From: Prorocentrum cordatum
Taxonomy: Eukaryota > Sar > Dinophyceae > Prorocentrales > Prorocentraceae
Direction of reading: 5' to 3'
Assembly: GCA_963575745.1 (NCBI GenBank)
Contig: CAUYUJ010015698.1
Location: 79,200-143,199 of the forward strand
DNA: 64,000 bases
A program made the position numbers and the translations under genes. Shown here piece after piece: positions 39,164-48,780 of the stretch (position 1 is the stretch's first letter; each line of letters begins with the position of its first letter). Under the pieces are notes generated by a model that made no database searches, was not told the DNA's origin, and saw only the letters and a program-made list of their open reading frames with translations.

Positions 39164-39300
39164 TCTATGTCCACCGCCTCCGAAACGGCGTCCTGGTGCC
39201 CCCGCGGGCGGTGGACATGGATCTAGCTTGGCCCCCGGGGGCCCGAACCGATCCCTGTCCACCGCCTGTGAGGCCCCCGAAAGTTGATCCTCCAGGCGGT
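39164..39300. repeat. GTCCACCGCCT inverted repeats
   Basis: ATCTATGTCCACCGCCT and GGGCGGTGGACATGGATCTA form one hairpin (39167-39222). CTGTCCACCGCCTG and CAGGCGGTGGTCG repeat the motif downstream. Confidence 0.6.
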
Positions 39301-39499
39301 GGTCGTGCAGAAATCCCCGCCTCGGACCTTCGGCCGCGCGCGGCGGCGCCGCCCCCAGGCGCCCTCCGCGCCGCTCCTGCGCCTGCGGCAGCGGCCCGGG
39401 CGCCGTGCACGCGGGCCGCTCCCTCGCGGCCCGAGGGCCGGGCCGGGCGGCCCGCCTCGGCTGCGGCGGCGGGGCGAGGCGGCGGCAGCCCAGAGCCCG

Positions 39500-39640
39500 G
39501 ACGTCACGATCTGTTCATGACGCGACCCCCAGGCCCTGAGATCCGGGCGTTGCAATTTTTTCACAACGGCGTGTTCGCTCCGCTTCGGGCCACGGGACCC
39601 TCACAGACCGGTCCGGCTCGAAAAACGGCGCAGAAAGAGA
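39500..39640 (-). mobile_element. Element I copy, inverted, diverged
   Basis: ACGTCACGATCTGTTCATGACG followed by CCCAGGCCCTGAGATCCGG, a CGTTGCAATTTTTTCACAACG palindrome and GGACCCTCACAGACCGGTCC. Related arrangements lie at 53815 and 60940. Confidence 0.5.
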
Positions 39641-39659
39641 GGGTCCGGGGCTCCAGTCG

Positions 39660-39845
39660 TGACTTGTTGCGAGGTTGCATTTTTTTTGTAACGGCGGATC
39701 TCAAGGGAGGTCCAGACCCATTCCACTGGACCAATTAGTCATCCTGAGTGGTCTTCTGACGGTCCCGAGGCCTGGCATAGGGGCCCCCAAGGGCCGAGCA
39801 CAGCGAACAACCTGCCGTCATGATTTTTGCTTCACGACTCGAAAG
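39660..39845 (-). mobile_element. Element I copy, inverted
   Basis: AGGTCCAGACCCATTCCACTG, GGTCTTCTGACGGTCCCGAGG and AACCTGCCGTCATGATTTTTG, then TTCACGACTCG. Element J follows at 39844. Confidence 0.6.
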
Positions 39846-40020
39846 GTCGGCGGTGGACAAACCTCCCTTTAGTAAACCTCCCTTTAGTGAAAACGGCCGA
39901 GGACAGAAACCGACGGACCTGGGCCCGCCGAAATGGCGGCCGCGACGCCCCCTCACGAACCGAAAACGGCCAATTCGCTAATCGACGCGGCAGGGTGGGA
40001 GGTCTACCAACCTCCGGAAG
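39844..40020 (+). mobile_element. Element J, copy 1, without nested A
   Basis: GGCGGTGGACAAACC, CCCTTTAGT(A/G)AAA twice, CGAAACCGACGG-type block (AAACCGACGGACCTGG), AATTCGCTAATCGACG, and a terminal hairpin GGAGGTCTACCAACCTCC. The second copy at 63130 has the same order but carries element A. J lies inside the right end of element I, and the surrounding I segment is tandemly duplicated (39805-39843 and 40043-40081, 38 of 39 identical by eye). Confidence 0.7.
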
Positions 40021-40107
40021 GGGGGGTCTGGGAGGGACTGGAGAACGACCTGCCGTCATGATTTTTGCTTCACGACTCGAAGTGGGGGGTCTGGGAGGGA
40101 CTGGCGC

Positions 40108-40249
40108 TAGGTCGGGCATGTCCCCCTGCAGGCGGGCGAAACATCAGACCTACCCAGAACATGTTTATGAACACAGCAGCAAAAAGGCTCAAAGGATAGT
40201 CCCCAGACTCTTTGTTGGACTATCTTGGCATATTTCTCCTGCGGAGGGA
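40108..40249 (+). mobile_element. TIR element A, copy 12, right end lost
   Basis: CTAGGTCGGGCATGTCCCCC to CTCCTGCGGAGGGAC, with GTCCCCAGACTCTTTG inside. The terminal ATGCCCGACTT is replaced by the GCAATCCTTCG inverted repeat. Confidence 0.8.
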
Positions 40250-40371
40250 CGAAGGATTGCAAAAAAAACCGAAGGACTGCAAAAAAAACCCCTTCGTTTT
40301 TTTGCAATCCTTCGTTCAAGGGTTTTTTTTTTTGCAATCCTTCGGTTTTGTTTGCAATCCTTCGCCCTTGC
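40250..40371. repeat. GCAATCCTTCG inverted-repeat cluster
   Basis: Two GAAGGA(T/C)TGC copies followed by three GCAATCCTTCG copies, separated by A-runs and T-runs. Folds into alternative hairpins. It sits exactly where element A is broken. Confidence 0.8.
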
Positions 40372-40586
40372 GACGGGCGGACTGGCTCCGCGCCAGCGTG
40401 GCGGCGGCGCTTCCTCTCCGGGCGGCGGGCCCATGCCGGTCCTCCGTGCGGCCTCCGGCGCTCGCCCGTGCCAGAGAGGCGCGGAGGGGCGGACGCGGGC
40501 GCGCTCCGAGGCGCCGCGGGCGCGGTGTCTGCTGCTGTGCTCGGGCGCGCCCGGGGGCGGTCCTGCGGGGCGCCCTGCGCGCAGTT

Positions 40587-40750
40587 AGAAGAAAAAGAAC
40601 TATGCACATGCACCGATTCTGGCCAGGCCCATCCTGAGCCCAGGATCGGTGCATACGCCCTCCTACCTTGGCCAGGAGGGCATATGCACCGATCCTGGGT
40701 CAAAGATGGGCCTTGCCAGGATCGGTGCATGTGCATAATTCTCTTCGCCC
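40587..40750. mobile_element. Near-perfect hairpin foldback element
   Basis: Arms of about 75 bp, 40587-40663 and 40672-40750. They contain ATGCACATGCACCGAT, CCCAGGATCGGTGCATACGC and their inverses (GCATATGCACCGATCCTGGG, ATCGGTGCATGTGCATAAT), with only a short loop and few mismatches. High arm identity implies recent origin or gene conversion. No second copy in the window. Confidence 0.85.
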
Positions 40751-40762
40751 GAGCAGTGGCAA

Positions 40763-40965
40763 GCGTCGGCGGCGGGCGAGGGGGGGGGGGGGAAAGCGAG
40801 AAGGAGAAGGCCTTCGCAGAAGGCCCTCTGAGAAGTGTTCTGAGCCTTCCCCGAAGACAGCAGATCTCAGAAGGCGCGAGGGCTTCGGAGAAGTCCCGCG
40901 CCGCCTTCTGAGAAGGCCTCCTCCTTCTCACACTTCCCCCCCTCGCTTGCCGCCGAAAGTGAAGG
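40763..40965. mobile_element. Polypurine foldback element G, copy 4
   Basis: GGCGGCGGGCGAGGGGGG, then GAGAAGGAGAAGGCCTTCGC, and AGAAGGCCTCCTCCTTCTC then CCCCTCGCTTGCCGCCGAA. Outer ends are inverted over about 40 bp. The most complete G copy. Confidence 0.7.
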
Positions 40966-40997
40966 CCTGGAATTGTGCTGCTCTCCCCTCGCACTTG

Positions 40998-41165
40998 AAG
41001 GACCACATCCCGGAAACAATTTCGAGCACCCGGAAGAGTATGGAAAAAGTGTCGAACGCGTACTTCGCCTCGCCTCCCCAGGCCAGACGCGTGGCAATCC
41101 TGTTTCGGTACGTTCCTGTTTCATGTTTGGTGATCAAGGCGAAAGTAGGTCGGAACATCATAAGC
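40998..41165 (+). mobile_element. TIR element H, copy 4
   Basis: GGACCACATCCCGGAAACAA, TTTCGAGCACCCGG, GTGTCGAACGCG, then GTTTGGTGATCAAGGCGAAAG and GTCGGAACATCAT. Confidence 0.65.
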
Positions 41166-41399
41166 CTGGCAGCGGCTTCTGCGCTCATGGAGCTTCCTGT
41201 TCCCCGCGGTGCGGTTTCGGAACGGTGGTGCCCACCAGAAATCTGACAGTGGTAAGCCAGGCTGTCCTATGTTGGGGTCTCCTGGAGCAAAGCGTACCAG
41301 GTGCAGGGGGCGAGCAACAAAAACGACGACGACCCGTACCATAAGAACCGCACCTCTGGCCACTCGGATGATATCATACCCGCGCCATACCAGAAGACT

Positions 41400-41600
41400 C
41401 GCGCCTCGGGCTACTTGAAAGCTCCCAAGCGCACGGTCGAAAGCTCGCAGCCTGTGACGAAAGCACGCAAGCGCATTGTCGCAGGCTCCCAGGCGCTCTC
41501 TGAAAGGCTCTCTCCAGAAGGCTCCCACGCGCTCTCAGGAAGGCTCCGAGCTGGTGTTTCGAAGGTTTCCAAGCCCTCTCGGAGAAGAAACGCCTGACAT
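41400..41600. repeat. Degenerate GCTCCCA(A/G)GCGC repeat
   Basis: Recurring GCTCCCAGGCGCTCTC and GGAAGGCTCC words at about 30-bp spacing. Confidence 0.5.
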
Positions 41601-41743
41601 CTGAATTATGAAAATGGCTCTACTCAAATTGCAATTCGCCCCGATTCGTTGTAATCCGACCGACGTGGTTGCAATCCGCCTTTCTTATCGTCCATGCCTT
41701 CTCCTCCATCCCTCCGCCCCCTCCTTACTGGGGAAAACAACAT

Positions 41744-41888
41744 GTACCGATACCGCTAGTCCCAGGACCTCTCCAGGAGCGCGCGTTCTGACCAGGATTT
41801 CGAGGCGAATCCAGCGGTTGCGACGAGGGCCTCCCAAGAGACCAAACAAAAATGGAAAAACGATGAAAGGGTAGAGGTATCGGCATCT
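41744..41888. mobile_element. Element X, copy 2
   Basis: TACCGATACCGCTAG at the left and TAGAGGTATCGGCATC at the right are inverted. The core TTCGAGGCGAATCCAGCGG, TTGCGACGAGGGCCTCCC is shared with the other X copies. About 145 bp. Confidence 0.6.
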
Positions 41889-42163
41889 GTTCCTCCTCTG
41901 ACTCATTCTCCCTCATACGCCAGCCAGCCTCCTAGCCCCCTGGATGGGCGGTCCTGTGGTCGACCTGCTTGCCACGGCCCTCGCGTACGCCCGCGCGCCA
42001 CTGGCCTCTGGCCGGGAGAGCACCCTGGCCCTCCTCTCCTCGCCCCCTCCCCTAGCAAACGAGGAGGATCGTAAACGAATGAACTTTCCAGCCGCCCTGG
42101 GGCAGGCGTCTCCGACTTCGGTTGAAACTCATGGACGCCTCCCATACCATCTTGTCGGCTCTT

Positions 42164-42290
42164 GCGAATCGACGCTGATCGATGCCAGTCGACACTGATC
42201 GACGCTAAATCGACACTGATCGACGCTTGATCGGCGCTATCTCATCGACTCCTTGACGCTAATCGACGCTAATCACCACTAAAAACGGAA
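42164..42290. repeat. ATCGACGCT/ATCGACACTG repeats
   Basis: About ten GATCGACGCT-like words. The same class is at 56878-57015, in both cases downstream of an ATACCATCTTGTCGGCTC(T/G)TGCGAATCGACGCT-type lead-in. Confidence 0.75.
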
Positions 42291-42774
42291 TTAAAAGGGC
42301 ACACCCAACTTCCACATTTTGCTACCGAACCCGACGGTGTACACGTTTCTGTGATGCTGTTCTCCGCCCGCTGATTCTCCTCCTGCTCCTCAAGGTGCCC
42401 CTCTTCCTCTCGGCCGTTCACTAATGGGAGGGCGACAGATGGGGGGGTGAGAGAGGAGCACCTTTCGTGCACCTTTCGTACCCCTCCGGGGCCCTCGGGG
42501 GCTCGTTTGGGGCCCCTTTAGGGCCCCTTTCGTGCAAACCTCGACGCCCCCCCATTTATCGCCCCCCCCATTTCCGAACGCCCAATTCCTCCTCACACGG
42601 CGGCACTCCGGCTTGTCGAGGCAACGCCCAACACCAAGCTCCTGCGGAACACCTGCGCTCTGGGCAAGCCAACCGCAGGTCTTCACGGGGACCCTCGACA
42701 CCAACCCTGCCCCGAGAGCCAGGGAAAAAACACTGAGAAATGGAAAAGACAAGCCTCCATGCAGCCCGCGCGTC

Positions 42775-42930
42775 CTCCTCCTCCTCCTCCCGTTTCCTCC
42801 TCCTCCTCCTCCTCCTCCTCCTCCTCTCCTCCTCCTCCACCTCCACCTCCTCCCTCACCTCCTCCTCCTCCTCCTCCTCCTCCTCCTCCTCCTCCTCCTC
42901 CTCCTCCTCCTCCTCCTCCTCCTCCTCCTC

Positions 42931-42961
<31 letters not shown>

Positions 42962-42962
42962 A
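42775..42962. repeat. CTC microsatellite
   Basis: Long CTCCTCCTC run ending in a C-run. Poly-Ser/Pro/Leu frames are artefacts. Confidence 0.95.
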
Positions 42963-43240
42963 CCTCTTGACGCGGTGCGTGGCGGCTCGGGCTGCCGGAC
43001 AGGGCAGGCTCGCAGCCGCGCGCTGTGGCTCGCAGGTGCCGAGGACCATCATACGCATTCGTTGCCGTGCCGTCTCGCGCCGCCGCGTCCGTTCAAAAGG
43101 TGCGACATCGTGATGGAGGCCTGGAAACGGGCACCAACACCCGAATCTAGGTGCGACATCTTGTTGGAGGAGTGACGAGGAGGAGTGACGAGGAGAAGGA
43201 GGATGAGGAGGAGGAAGAGGAGGGGGAGGAGGAGGAGGTG

Positions 43241-43436
43241 GAGGCCTGGAAATGGACACCAACACTAACACAGAGGGGTGCCTCCACAGGGGGAAGGTGA
43301 TCCTAGATCAGGGTGTTGGTGACAATAGTTCGACCACCCTGGAAGCCAGAGTATTACCACCATTCACCGAGATCGGGATCTTCGTCCCTCGGTGGAGGCA
43401 CACCGCCGATGTTTGTGTTGGTGTCAACCTCTAGGC
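43241..43436 (+). mobile_element. TIR element O, copy 2
   Basis: AGGCCTGGAAATGGACACC at the left and GGTGTCAACCTCTAGGCCT at the right are inverted. The interior ACCGAGATCGGGATC matches copy 1. A partial left arm (GAGGCCTGGAAACGGGCACC) also precedes it at 43115. Confidence 0.75.
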
Positions 43437-43504
43437 CTGAGATATCGTGGCACCGAAGACACGCCGCCCTGAATGAGAACAGCACCCTACGTAAGAATAC
43501 ACGT

Positions 43505-43645
43505 TCGGAGGTCCAGGCGGACTGGCTGGATCTGCGCTTGACCGCTCCCCCCCCCTGGCGGCGCCTCCAGCGCCGCCCGTTTCGCGCTCTGCGCGCCAGG
43601 GGGTGTCCAGCGCAGATGCAGAAACTCCGCGCGGAGCTCGGAGGG
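43505..43645. mobile_element. Foldback element F, copy 6
   Basis: CGGAGGTCCAGGCGGACTGG and CTCCGCGCGGAGCTCGGAGG arms around GGCGGCGCCTCCAGCGCCGCC. Confidence 0.65.
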
Positions 43646-43689
43646 TTGAGGCTTATGGAATTTCCTCGTCATCGAATGTCGCCCTGACC

Positions 43690-44250
43690 CACCCCCCCCC
43701 GGAGACAAAGAGGCATGCCCACAAGATCGGCGACGAGCGAGTTGAGACACTTGAATTTCAACATCGGCTCAAAGTCAGTCCCTGGACAACTCCCAGGATC
43801 CAAACGCACACATTGTCCGAGCTGCGTCCACCCGTGGGGACGAGGGGCCCCCCCGAGGGCCAACCACCAGTGTCTCTCAAAGGGGCCTTCGCTGATGAGA
43901 GACTTTTTGCTTGCGAAGAGATGGCCCTTGGTGGCTTGACCAGGCCGCTGCCGTCAACTGTGTCCCACACGCCGCTCTGGACGGTGCTGCCGACGTGGTC
44001 TGGACGCGGTTCTCTCGACGTTGGGTGGGGCGTGGGTCTGGACGCAAGCTTGGACGCTTCGCTGGACGTGGGTCTGAGCAACCTATCGTAAGACGAATGC
44101 AGGATGATGATACATTCGGACGAGGATAAATCGGGAACATATGAGAACTGACGGCTCTAAACACTTTATCGGGTGTCGCGGCCATCTCAGAAAGCGCTCC
44201 AGAACGCTTTGAGAGCCTTCTAGAATGCTCTCGAACGATATGTCCTCATC
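43690..44250. other. No gene recognised
   Basis: Moderately balanced sequence with GTGGGTCTGGACG words near 44030-44080. No known motifs. Confidence 0.3.
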
Positions 44251-44355
44251 CTAGACCTTTTATCCCTAAGATTGGGCCATGGATTGGACACGTATTTGCA
44301 TGTGGGTTTGGACAATGGCTGGGACGTGGCTCTGGGCGTGGGTATGGGCGTGGGC

Positions 44356-44555
44356 TCGGACATGCGTTTCGGGCTCCGCACACAATGGGTTGCATACAGG
44401 AAGATCCGTACGGTGCCTACTGTACGCCTAGACAGGGTTCCACATGGGATCGGACCTGCGTTTAGGATTCCGCACACAACGGGTTGTTAAAACAGAGTTC
44501 CGTACGGTACCGACAGTGCGCAAAGATAGGATTCCATTGATGGCAGGTCCCCACC
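44356..44555. repeat. Two diverged units of about 95 bp in tandem
   Basis: Each unit has CGGAC(A/C)TGCGTTT, TTCCGCACACAACGGGTTG and CCGTACGGT(G/A)CC(T/G)AC(T/A)GT in order, starting near 44362 and 44452. Confidence 0.7.
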
Positions 44556-44865
44556 AAATATGTCCGGTTCTTCACACGGGGAGCACTAGGCATCGGCCTC
44601 CTGCCACACCCACTCACAAGTCCCAGCCTCGTTGCATTTCACCCGCGCGGTGAGGTGGAAGCCTGGGTCGTCCTCCTGCAGCGAACGCCGGGGCCCCTGT
44701 CACGGCCTGCTGGCCTGTTGGTCGGGTCGGAACAACGACACTTCGAACGAAATGCAAGGCCAAGGTGACACCCGCGAACAACGGTCCACCTGCGCGGTGA
44801 CACCCAACATGACCAGCCCCGGCAATTCCATTTCAATTTCGTGGTTTCCTCGTCCTTTGGCGGAA

Positions 44866-45651
44866 TCATTTTGCCTGCGAGTCCTCTTCATCATCTTGCT
44901 CCTCCTCTTGCTCCATCTCCTCCTCCTCCTCCTCCTCCTCCTCCTCCTCCTCCTCCTCCTCTTCCTTCTCCTTCTCCTGGGCGGCGCGCGCCAGTCCCTG
45001 CGGCAGTGATCCCCAACGCGCCCGCCTGAGCAGACGCCCAGCCTGCAGGCCCAGCGAGGCCCACTCCATGTTTGCGGAGATCATGTCTGCGGGGGGCCGA
45101 GGGCTCTCGCCCGAAGCCTTGCCCTTGGCGGCAAAATGTTCGGCGGGGGAGGGTTCTTCGCCCCACCTCCGTGGACTCGGGCAGCGCTTCTTGCACATGT
45201 TCACCAGCAAACGGGAGCCCAGCGGCAGAGTGCAGGGGGACGACGCCACGCGACGACGAAAACGACGGACGACCGGCGAAAGACAAGCGCGGGGGAGGAA
45301 GCGGCGAGGGGGGAGAGCGCAACAAGGGGGGCGGCCGCGCAACGCGCCCCGTCGCGGCCGCAGCGCAGGCGCAGCCCGCGGAGCGGCGGAGCCGCTCCGG
45401 CGGCGATGGCGAGCCCGCGAGCCTGCGCCCGCCCGCGGGCTGGCGCGGCGCGCGCGGCCGCCCGGGCTACGACGCGGCGCAGCGCCGCGGCGCCGCGCCG
45501 CGGCGCCGAGCTCCACCAGCTCGCCCGCGAGCCGCTGCTGGACCTCGCCCAGCTTGCCCCGCGTGGACACGCCCAGCGGGCGGGCGAGGGCCCGCGCAGC
45601 CGTCCAGCGGCCCTGCGCGAGCCACTCCAAGGCCAGCGCCCGCAGCTCCAC
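44866..45651 (-). CDS. Candidate hypothetical protein with SAP-like N-terminus and acidic tail
   Basis: A 261-residue minus-strand frame. Residues 1-50 (MELRALALEWLAQGRWTAAR, then PLGVSTRGKLGEVQQRLAGEL) form a hydrophobic/charged helix-like pattern loosely reminiscent of SAP-type motifs. Residues 60-140 are arginine/alanine-rich and may be non-coding. Residues 155-225 are more balanced (PADMISANMEWASLGLQAG). The end is a glutamate run encoded by the CTC microsatellite, finishing DDEEDSQAK. No family is recognised, and the start is simply the first ATG. An intron or frameshift may lie within. It could also be a chance frame in GC-rich DNA. Confidence 0.25.
   Translation of the reverse strand: MELRALALEWLAQGRWTAARALARPLGVSTRGKLGEVQQRLAGELVELGAAARRRGAAPRRSPGGRARRASPRAGAGSRARHRRRSGSAAPRAAPALRPRRGALRGRPPCCALPPRRFLPRACLSPVVRRFRRRVASSPCTLPLGSRLLVNMCKKRCPSPRRWGEEPSPAEHFAAKGKASGESPRPPADMISANMEWASLGLQAGRLLRRARWGSLPQGLARAAQEKEKEEEEEEEEEEEEEEEEMEQEEEQDDEEDSQAK
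44900..44970. repeat. CTC microsatellite within the candidate frame
   Basis: About 20 CTC units, read as poly-Glu on the minus strand. Confidence 0.9.
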
Positions 45652-46011
45652 CCCGGCAACGCTTCTTGCACAGCTGTTGGCCCTCCCACCCCGCCCTTCG
45701 CTCCGCCGCCATTGTCGATCAGCGCTGGGCCGAAAAGGCGTGCAGCTGAGCGCCGGCTCGCGTGCAATTCACTTTTTTCCTTGCGGGCCTCGCCGCCCCC
45801 CGTCACCCCTCCGTGCAAGTAAACTTGCCGGGGCTTAACAAGCAGAACAGCATCTTGCCAGCCCCGAAACCCGAAAACGACTCCCTGAAACCAGAAACGA
45901 CCCCACAACAACGACGCATTCGGCGCGGCAACGGGTCCAAGGTGGTGCTGGTGTGTTTCTCTTCGTGCGGGTTGGTTGGCTAGGTGAGCCTGATATAACC
46001 CCAATGTTGGC

Positions 46012-46122
46012 AAGACATGGCCCACCTTGGCATCCGCTTACATGCAAGGCTGGGCCACATGCACCCCCCCTAGGAATCCTTTGAGCTAGGTTGTTCGGAT
46101 AGCCTCTGCGGTGTGATCCAAA
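46012..46122 (-). repeat. Dispersed repeat M, inverted, full-length copy
   Basis: ACATGGCCCACCTTGGCATCC and CTCTGCGGTGTGATCCAA, the two M end-blocks at about 95-bp spacing. Confidence 0.45.
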
Positions 46123-46219
46123 AAGGATGCTCATCCTGCTCCTGCCATGTTTCCTGTGGGCGGGCGGGGGCATGGAGGACGCAGGGGTGTCATTGAAAAC
46201 AACAAAGGCAGACCTCTTC

Positions 46220-46455
46220 CTCTCCCGCCTCCTCCTCCTCCTCCTCCTCCTCCTCCTGCTCCTCCTCCTCCTCCTCCTCCGCCTCCTCATCTTCCTCCTC
46301 CTCCTCCTCCTCCTCCTCCTCCTCCTCCTCCCCCCTCCTCCCCCCTCCTCCCCCTCCTCCCCCTCCTCCTCCCCCTCCTCCCTCTCCCCGTCCTCTCCTC
46401 CCCTCTCCTTCCTCATCCTCCTCCTCCTACTCCTCCTCCTTCTCATCCTCCTGCT
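46220..46455. repeat. CTC microsatellite
   Basis: CTCCTCCTC passing into CCCCTCCTCC and CATCCTCCTC units. Confidence 0.95.
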
Positions 46456-46564
46456 CTGGGAATCTCAGGAGGCCCCCATGAAGGCCCCCGCAGCCCCTTT
46501 GCCTCTGCCCGCAGAAGGTATCCCACACATCCCCCAGAAACCGGTCGATCGTCTGCCCCCGATC

Positions 46565-46770
46565 CTCGACGACGACGACGACGACAGCCACCACCACCAC
46601 CACCACGGCAACCACGGCGGAGGCGGCGGCCGCCGGTGGCAACGGCGAGGGCGACGGCGTCGGCGGCGCCAGCGGCGACAGCAGCGACGGCGACGACGAG
46701 GACGGCGGCGGTGACCCCGACGACGACGACGCCAGCGCCGACGGCGAAGCTGACGAGGGGCAGCGCTGGC
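46565..46770. repeat. GAC, CAC and GGC triplet repeats
   Basis: GACGACGACG, CACCACCACC and GGCGGCGGC segments in series. Confidence 0.85.
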
Positions 46771-46900
46771 GGCGACGGGGGCGAGCGGCCCGCGTAGACG
46801 AACTCGTTGCCCCGCTCGTGCAGCTCCCCCTCCCCCTCGAAGGCCTCGGCTCGGGAGGGTCACTCTCCCGCCCCCCATCCGCCCCCGCAGAGATCGACTA

Positions 46901-47060
46901 GGGGATCGACTACAAAATTGGTTTATTGATTTGTGCTTCGAGTTTACGAGAAATGCATAGGAATGTTCAGTGCACCTAGGAAACATTCTACGTATTGTTC
47001 GTAGACTCGACGGCAGAATCAATTCTGGAGTAAACCAATTCTGTAGTCGATCCCTCACTC
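46901..47060. mobile_element. TIR element AA, best copy
   Basis: GGGATCGACTACAAAATTGG at the left and CCAATTCTGTAGTCGATCCC at the right, inverted over about 30 bp. The interior is AT-rich. Fragments or diverged copies lie at 30328, 57066 and 59215. Confidence 0.75.
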
Positions 47061-47379
47061 GAAGAGAGGGCGAACCCCGCCAGAGGGTAGCCCAACGGTG
47101 GAAGAGGAGGGAGGGCGTGTACGCCTGAGGTGGGCACGGACAACACACAAATATCACACCAGGGAAACAACCATAATTAGTGGGGAGTAAGATCGATCAT
47201 GAGATCGATGGTGGGCTCGATCGTGGGATCCCGAACTCAGCCCAACACCAGCGGCCGGGAACTCGCCGAAGCCGAAATCGGCTCGGGACCTCCGCCAAAT
47301 CTTCCAATATCTGCTAAAATCCTTTCAGTGCACGCACTGATTGGGGAACGATGCGCTTCCTAGCAGCACATGTTGTCCA

Positions 47380-47905
47380 AAACCAGCAACGCCCGCCGTC
47401 TGGCAGGCGACGCTGCCTGCGTCAAACGGACCACGTCCGCATCGACACCGACAGCGAGCCCTGTCCGAAATCAGGAGCGCCCGCTGTCTGGCAGGCAATT
47501 TGCTGGCACAAAACAAACCACACCCGCGGCGACACCGACGGAAATCCCTGTTCAAAACTAGCAGCGCCCGCTGTCTGGCAGGCGACTTGTTTGCATTAAG
47601 GAGACCAGACCCGAGGCAACACCGACAACGAACCATGTTCAAAACCAGCAACGCCCGCTGTCTGGCTGGCGACTCGTTTGCATTCAGCAGACCAGACCCG
47701 TGGCGACACCGACAACGAGCCCTGTTCAAAACCAGCAACGCCCGCTGTTTTGCAGGCGACTTGCTCGCGTGTTCAACGGACACGGAGACACCGACGACGA
47801 GCCCGTATCAAAACGGACAGCGCCCGCTGAACCTTCCTGTGCCAGGCGGGCCACATCCGCGGCGACACCGACAGCGAGCGCTGTTCAAAACATCCAGGAC
47901 TTGCT
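47380..47905. repeat. 86-87-bp minisatellite, about six units, open on both strands
   Basis: Units near 47394, 47481, 47568, 47656, 47742 and a diverged last one near 47822. Each has GCCCGCTGTCTGGCAGGCGAC, a GACCAGACCCG-type block, and ACACCGACAACGAGCCCTG followed by TTCAAAACCAGC. Spacing is usually 87 bp, a multiple of three, so both a 199-residue plus frame and a 152-residue minus frame stay open with 29-residue repeats. Whether either is translated is unknown. Confidence 0.85.
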
Positions 47906-47920
47906 GTCGGTTACTTGGGC

Positions 47921-48143
47921 GCCCGAGTTATCCGGGGTAACTCGGGTCCGGGGTAACTCGGGTTTGGATTCCCGAAAAAGGAACTCGAGTTATCCCTGAC
48001 CTGAGTTACCCCTGATGATTCGGGGCTCTGGACGCCCGAGTTATCCGGGGTAGCTCGGGTCCGGGGTAAGTCGGGTTCGGATTCCCGAAAAAAGAACCCG
48101 AGTTATCCCTGACCCGAGTTACCCCTGATGATTCGGGGCTCTG
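47921..48143. repeat. Tandem pair of 110-bp palindrome-rich units
   Basis: Both units read GCCCGAGTTATCCGGGGTA, CTCGGGTCCGGGGTAA, GATTCCCGAAAAA, GAGTTATCCCTGACC and CCTGATGATTCGGGGCTCTG. Within each, CGAGTTA...TAACTCG hairpins and a GGGATAACTCG-type inverse recur. The pair differ at only a few positions. Confidence 0.9.
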
Positions 48144-48149
48144 AGTTAC

Positions 48150-48540
48150 CGCAATAGGTCCTTAGACCCCCCCAAAACAGTTGGAGACTAATCGCATGTT
48201 CGGCGACCTCATCGACGGAATGGGACCCCACCAATACTGGAGAATAATTATTTCTCCGCGGCGCCCAGCGCACAACAACGACGCCGCACACGGCACTGTT
48301 CCTCCTCCTCCTCCTCCTCCTCCGCGCCACCTGCCGCTTGCGCACGCCACCGCCGTCAGGGGTTGGGCGGGTGGCGGGCCGAAGGGGAAGAGTGCAGGGG
48401 CAGCCTTGGAAAGGTGCGCATTCCCGCTGTGCCACGATCTTGTAGCGGTAGTGACAGATCGATCTTCCATAAAAATGCGATGGGCAACTGCGATGTGATA
48501 TTGTACGATGCGCTGTATGATCCACAAGACTGTGACCGAC
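48150..48540. other. No gene recognised
   Basis: Contains a CTC tract at 48300-48325. Otherwise unclassified, and the frames overlapping it are short. Confidence 0.3.
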
Positions 48541-48760
48541 CATGCTAGGACAGGGTATTATATGCTAAGGTATGCTAAGTCGTGATGGGATCTGCAGGGC
48601 TACGCTGTGATATGACACGCCACGCAATGATACGCCACGGAACGCGTTGTCGCGCAATGTGTATCAATGGCCTCTCTGGCTTGTCATGATGGTATGAACG
48701 GCGGTGCTAAGCTACACATCGCTACGCAATGATGTAGCTGAATGTCCATTGAATGATACC
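48540..48760. repeat. TATGCTAAG / CACGCAATGATACGC repeats
   Basis: Words TATGCTAAGG, TACGCTGTGATATG and CACGCAATGATACGCCACG recur with variation. Confidence 0.5.
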
Positions 48761-48780
48761 TACGTGTAGTGTTCTTCCTT

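Noticed and set aside
39844-40081. 39-bp repeats as a simple target duplication of J
   Set aside because: The I sequence that should follow the left repeat directly follows J, and a further I segment lies between J and the right repeat, so a tandem duplication of I fits better.
47380-47905. CRISPR-like regularly spaced repeat
   Set aside because: The whole unit of about 87 bp is conserved, not a short repeat with unique spacers, and the context is eukaryotic.
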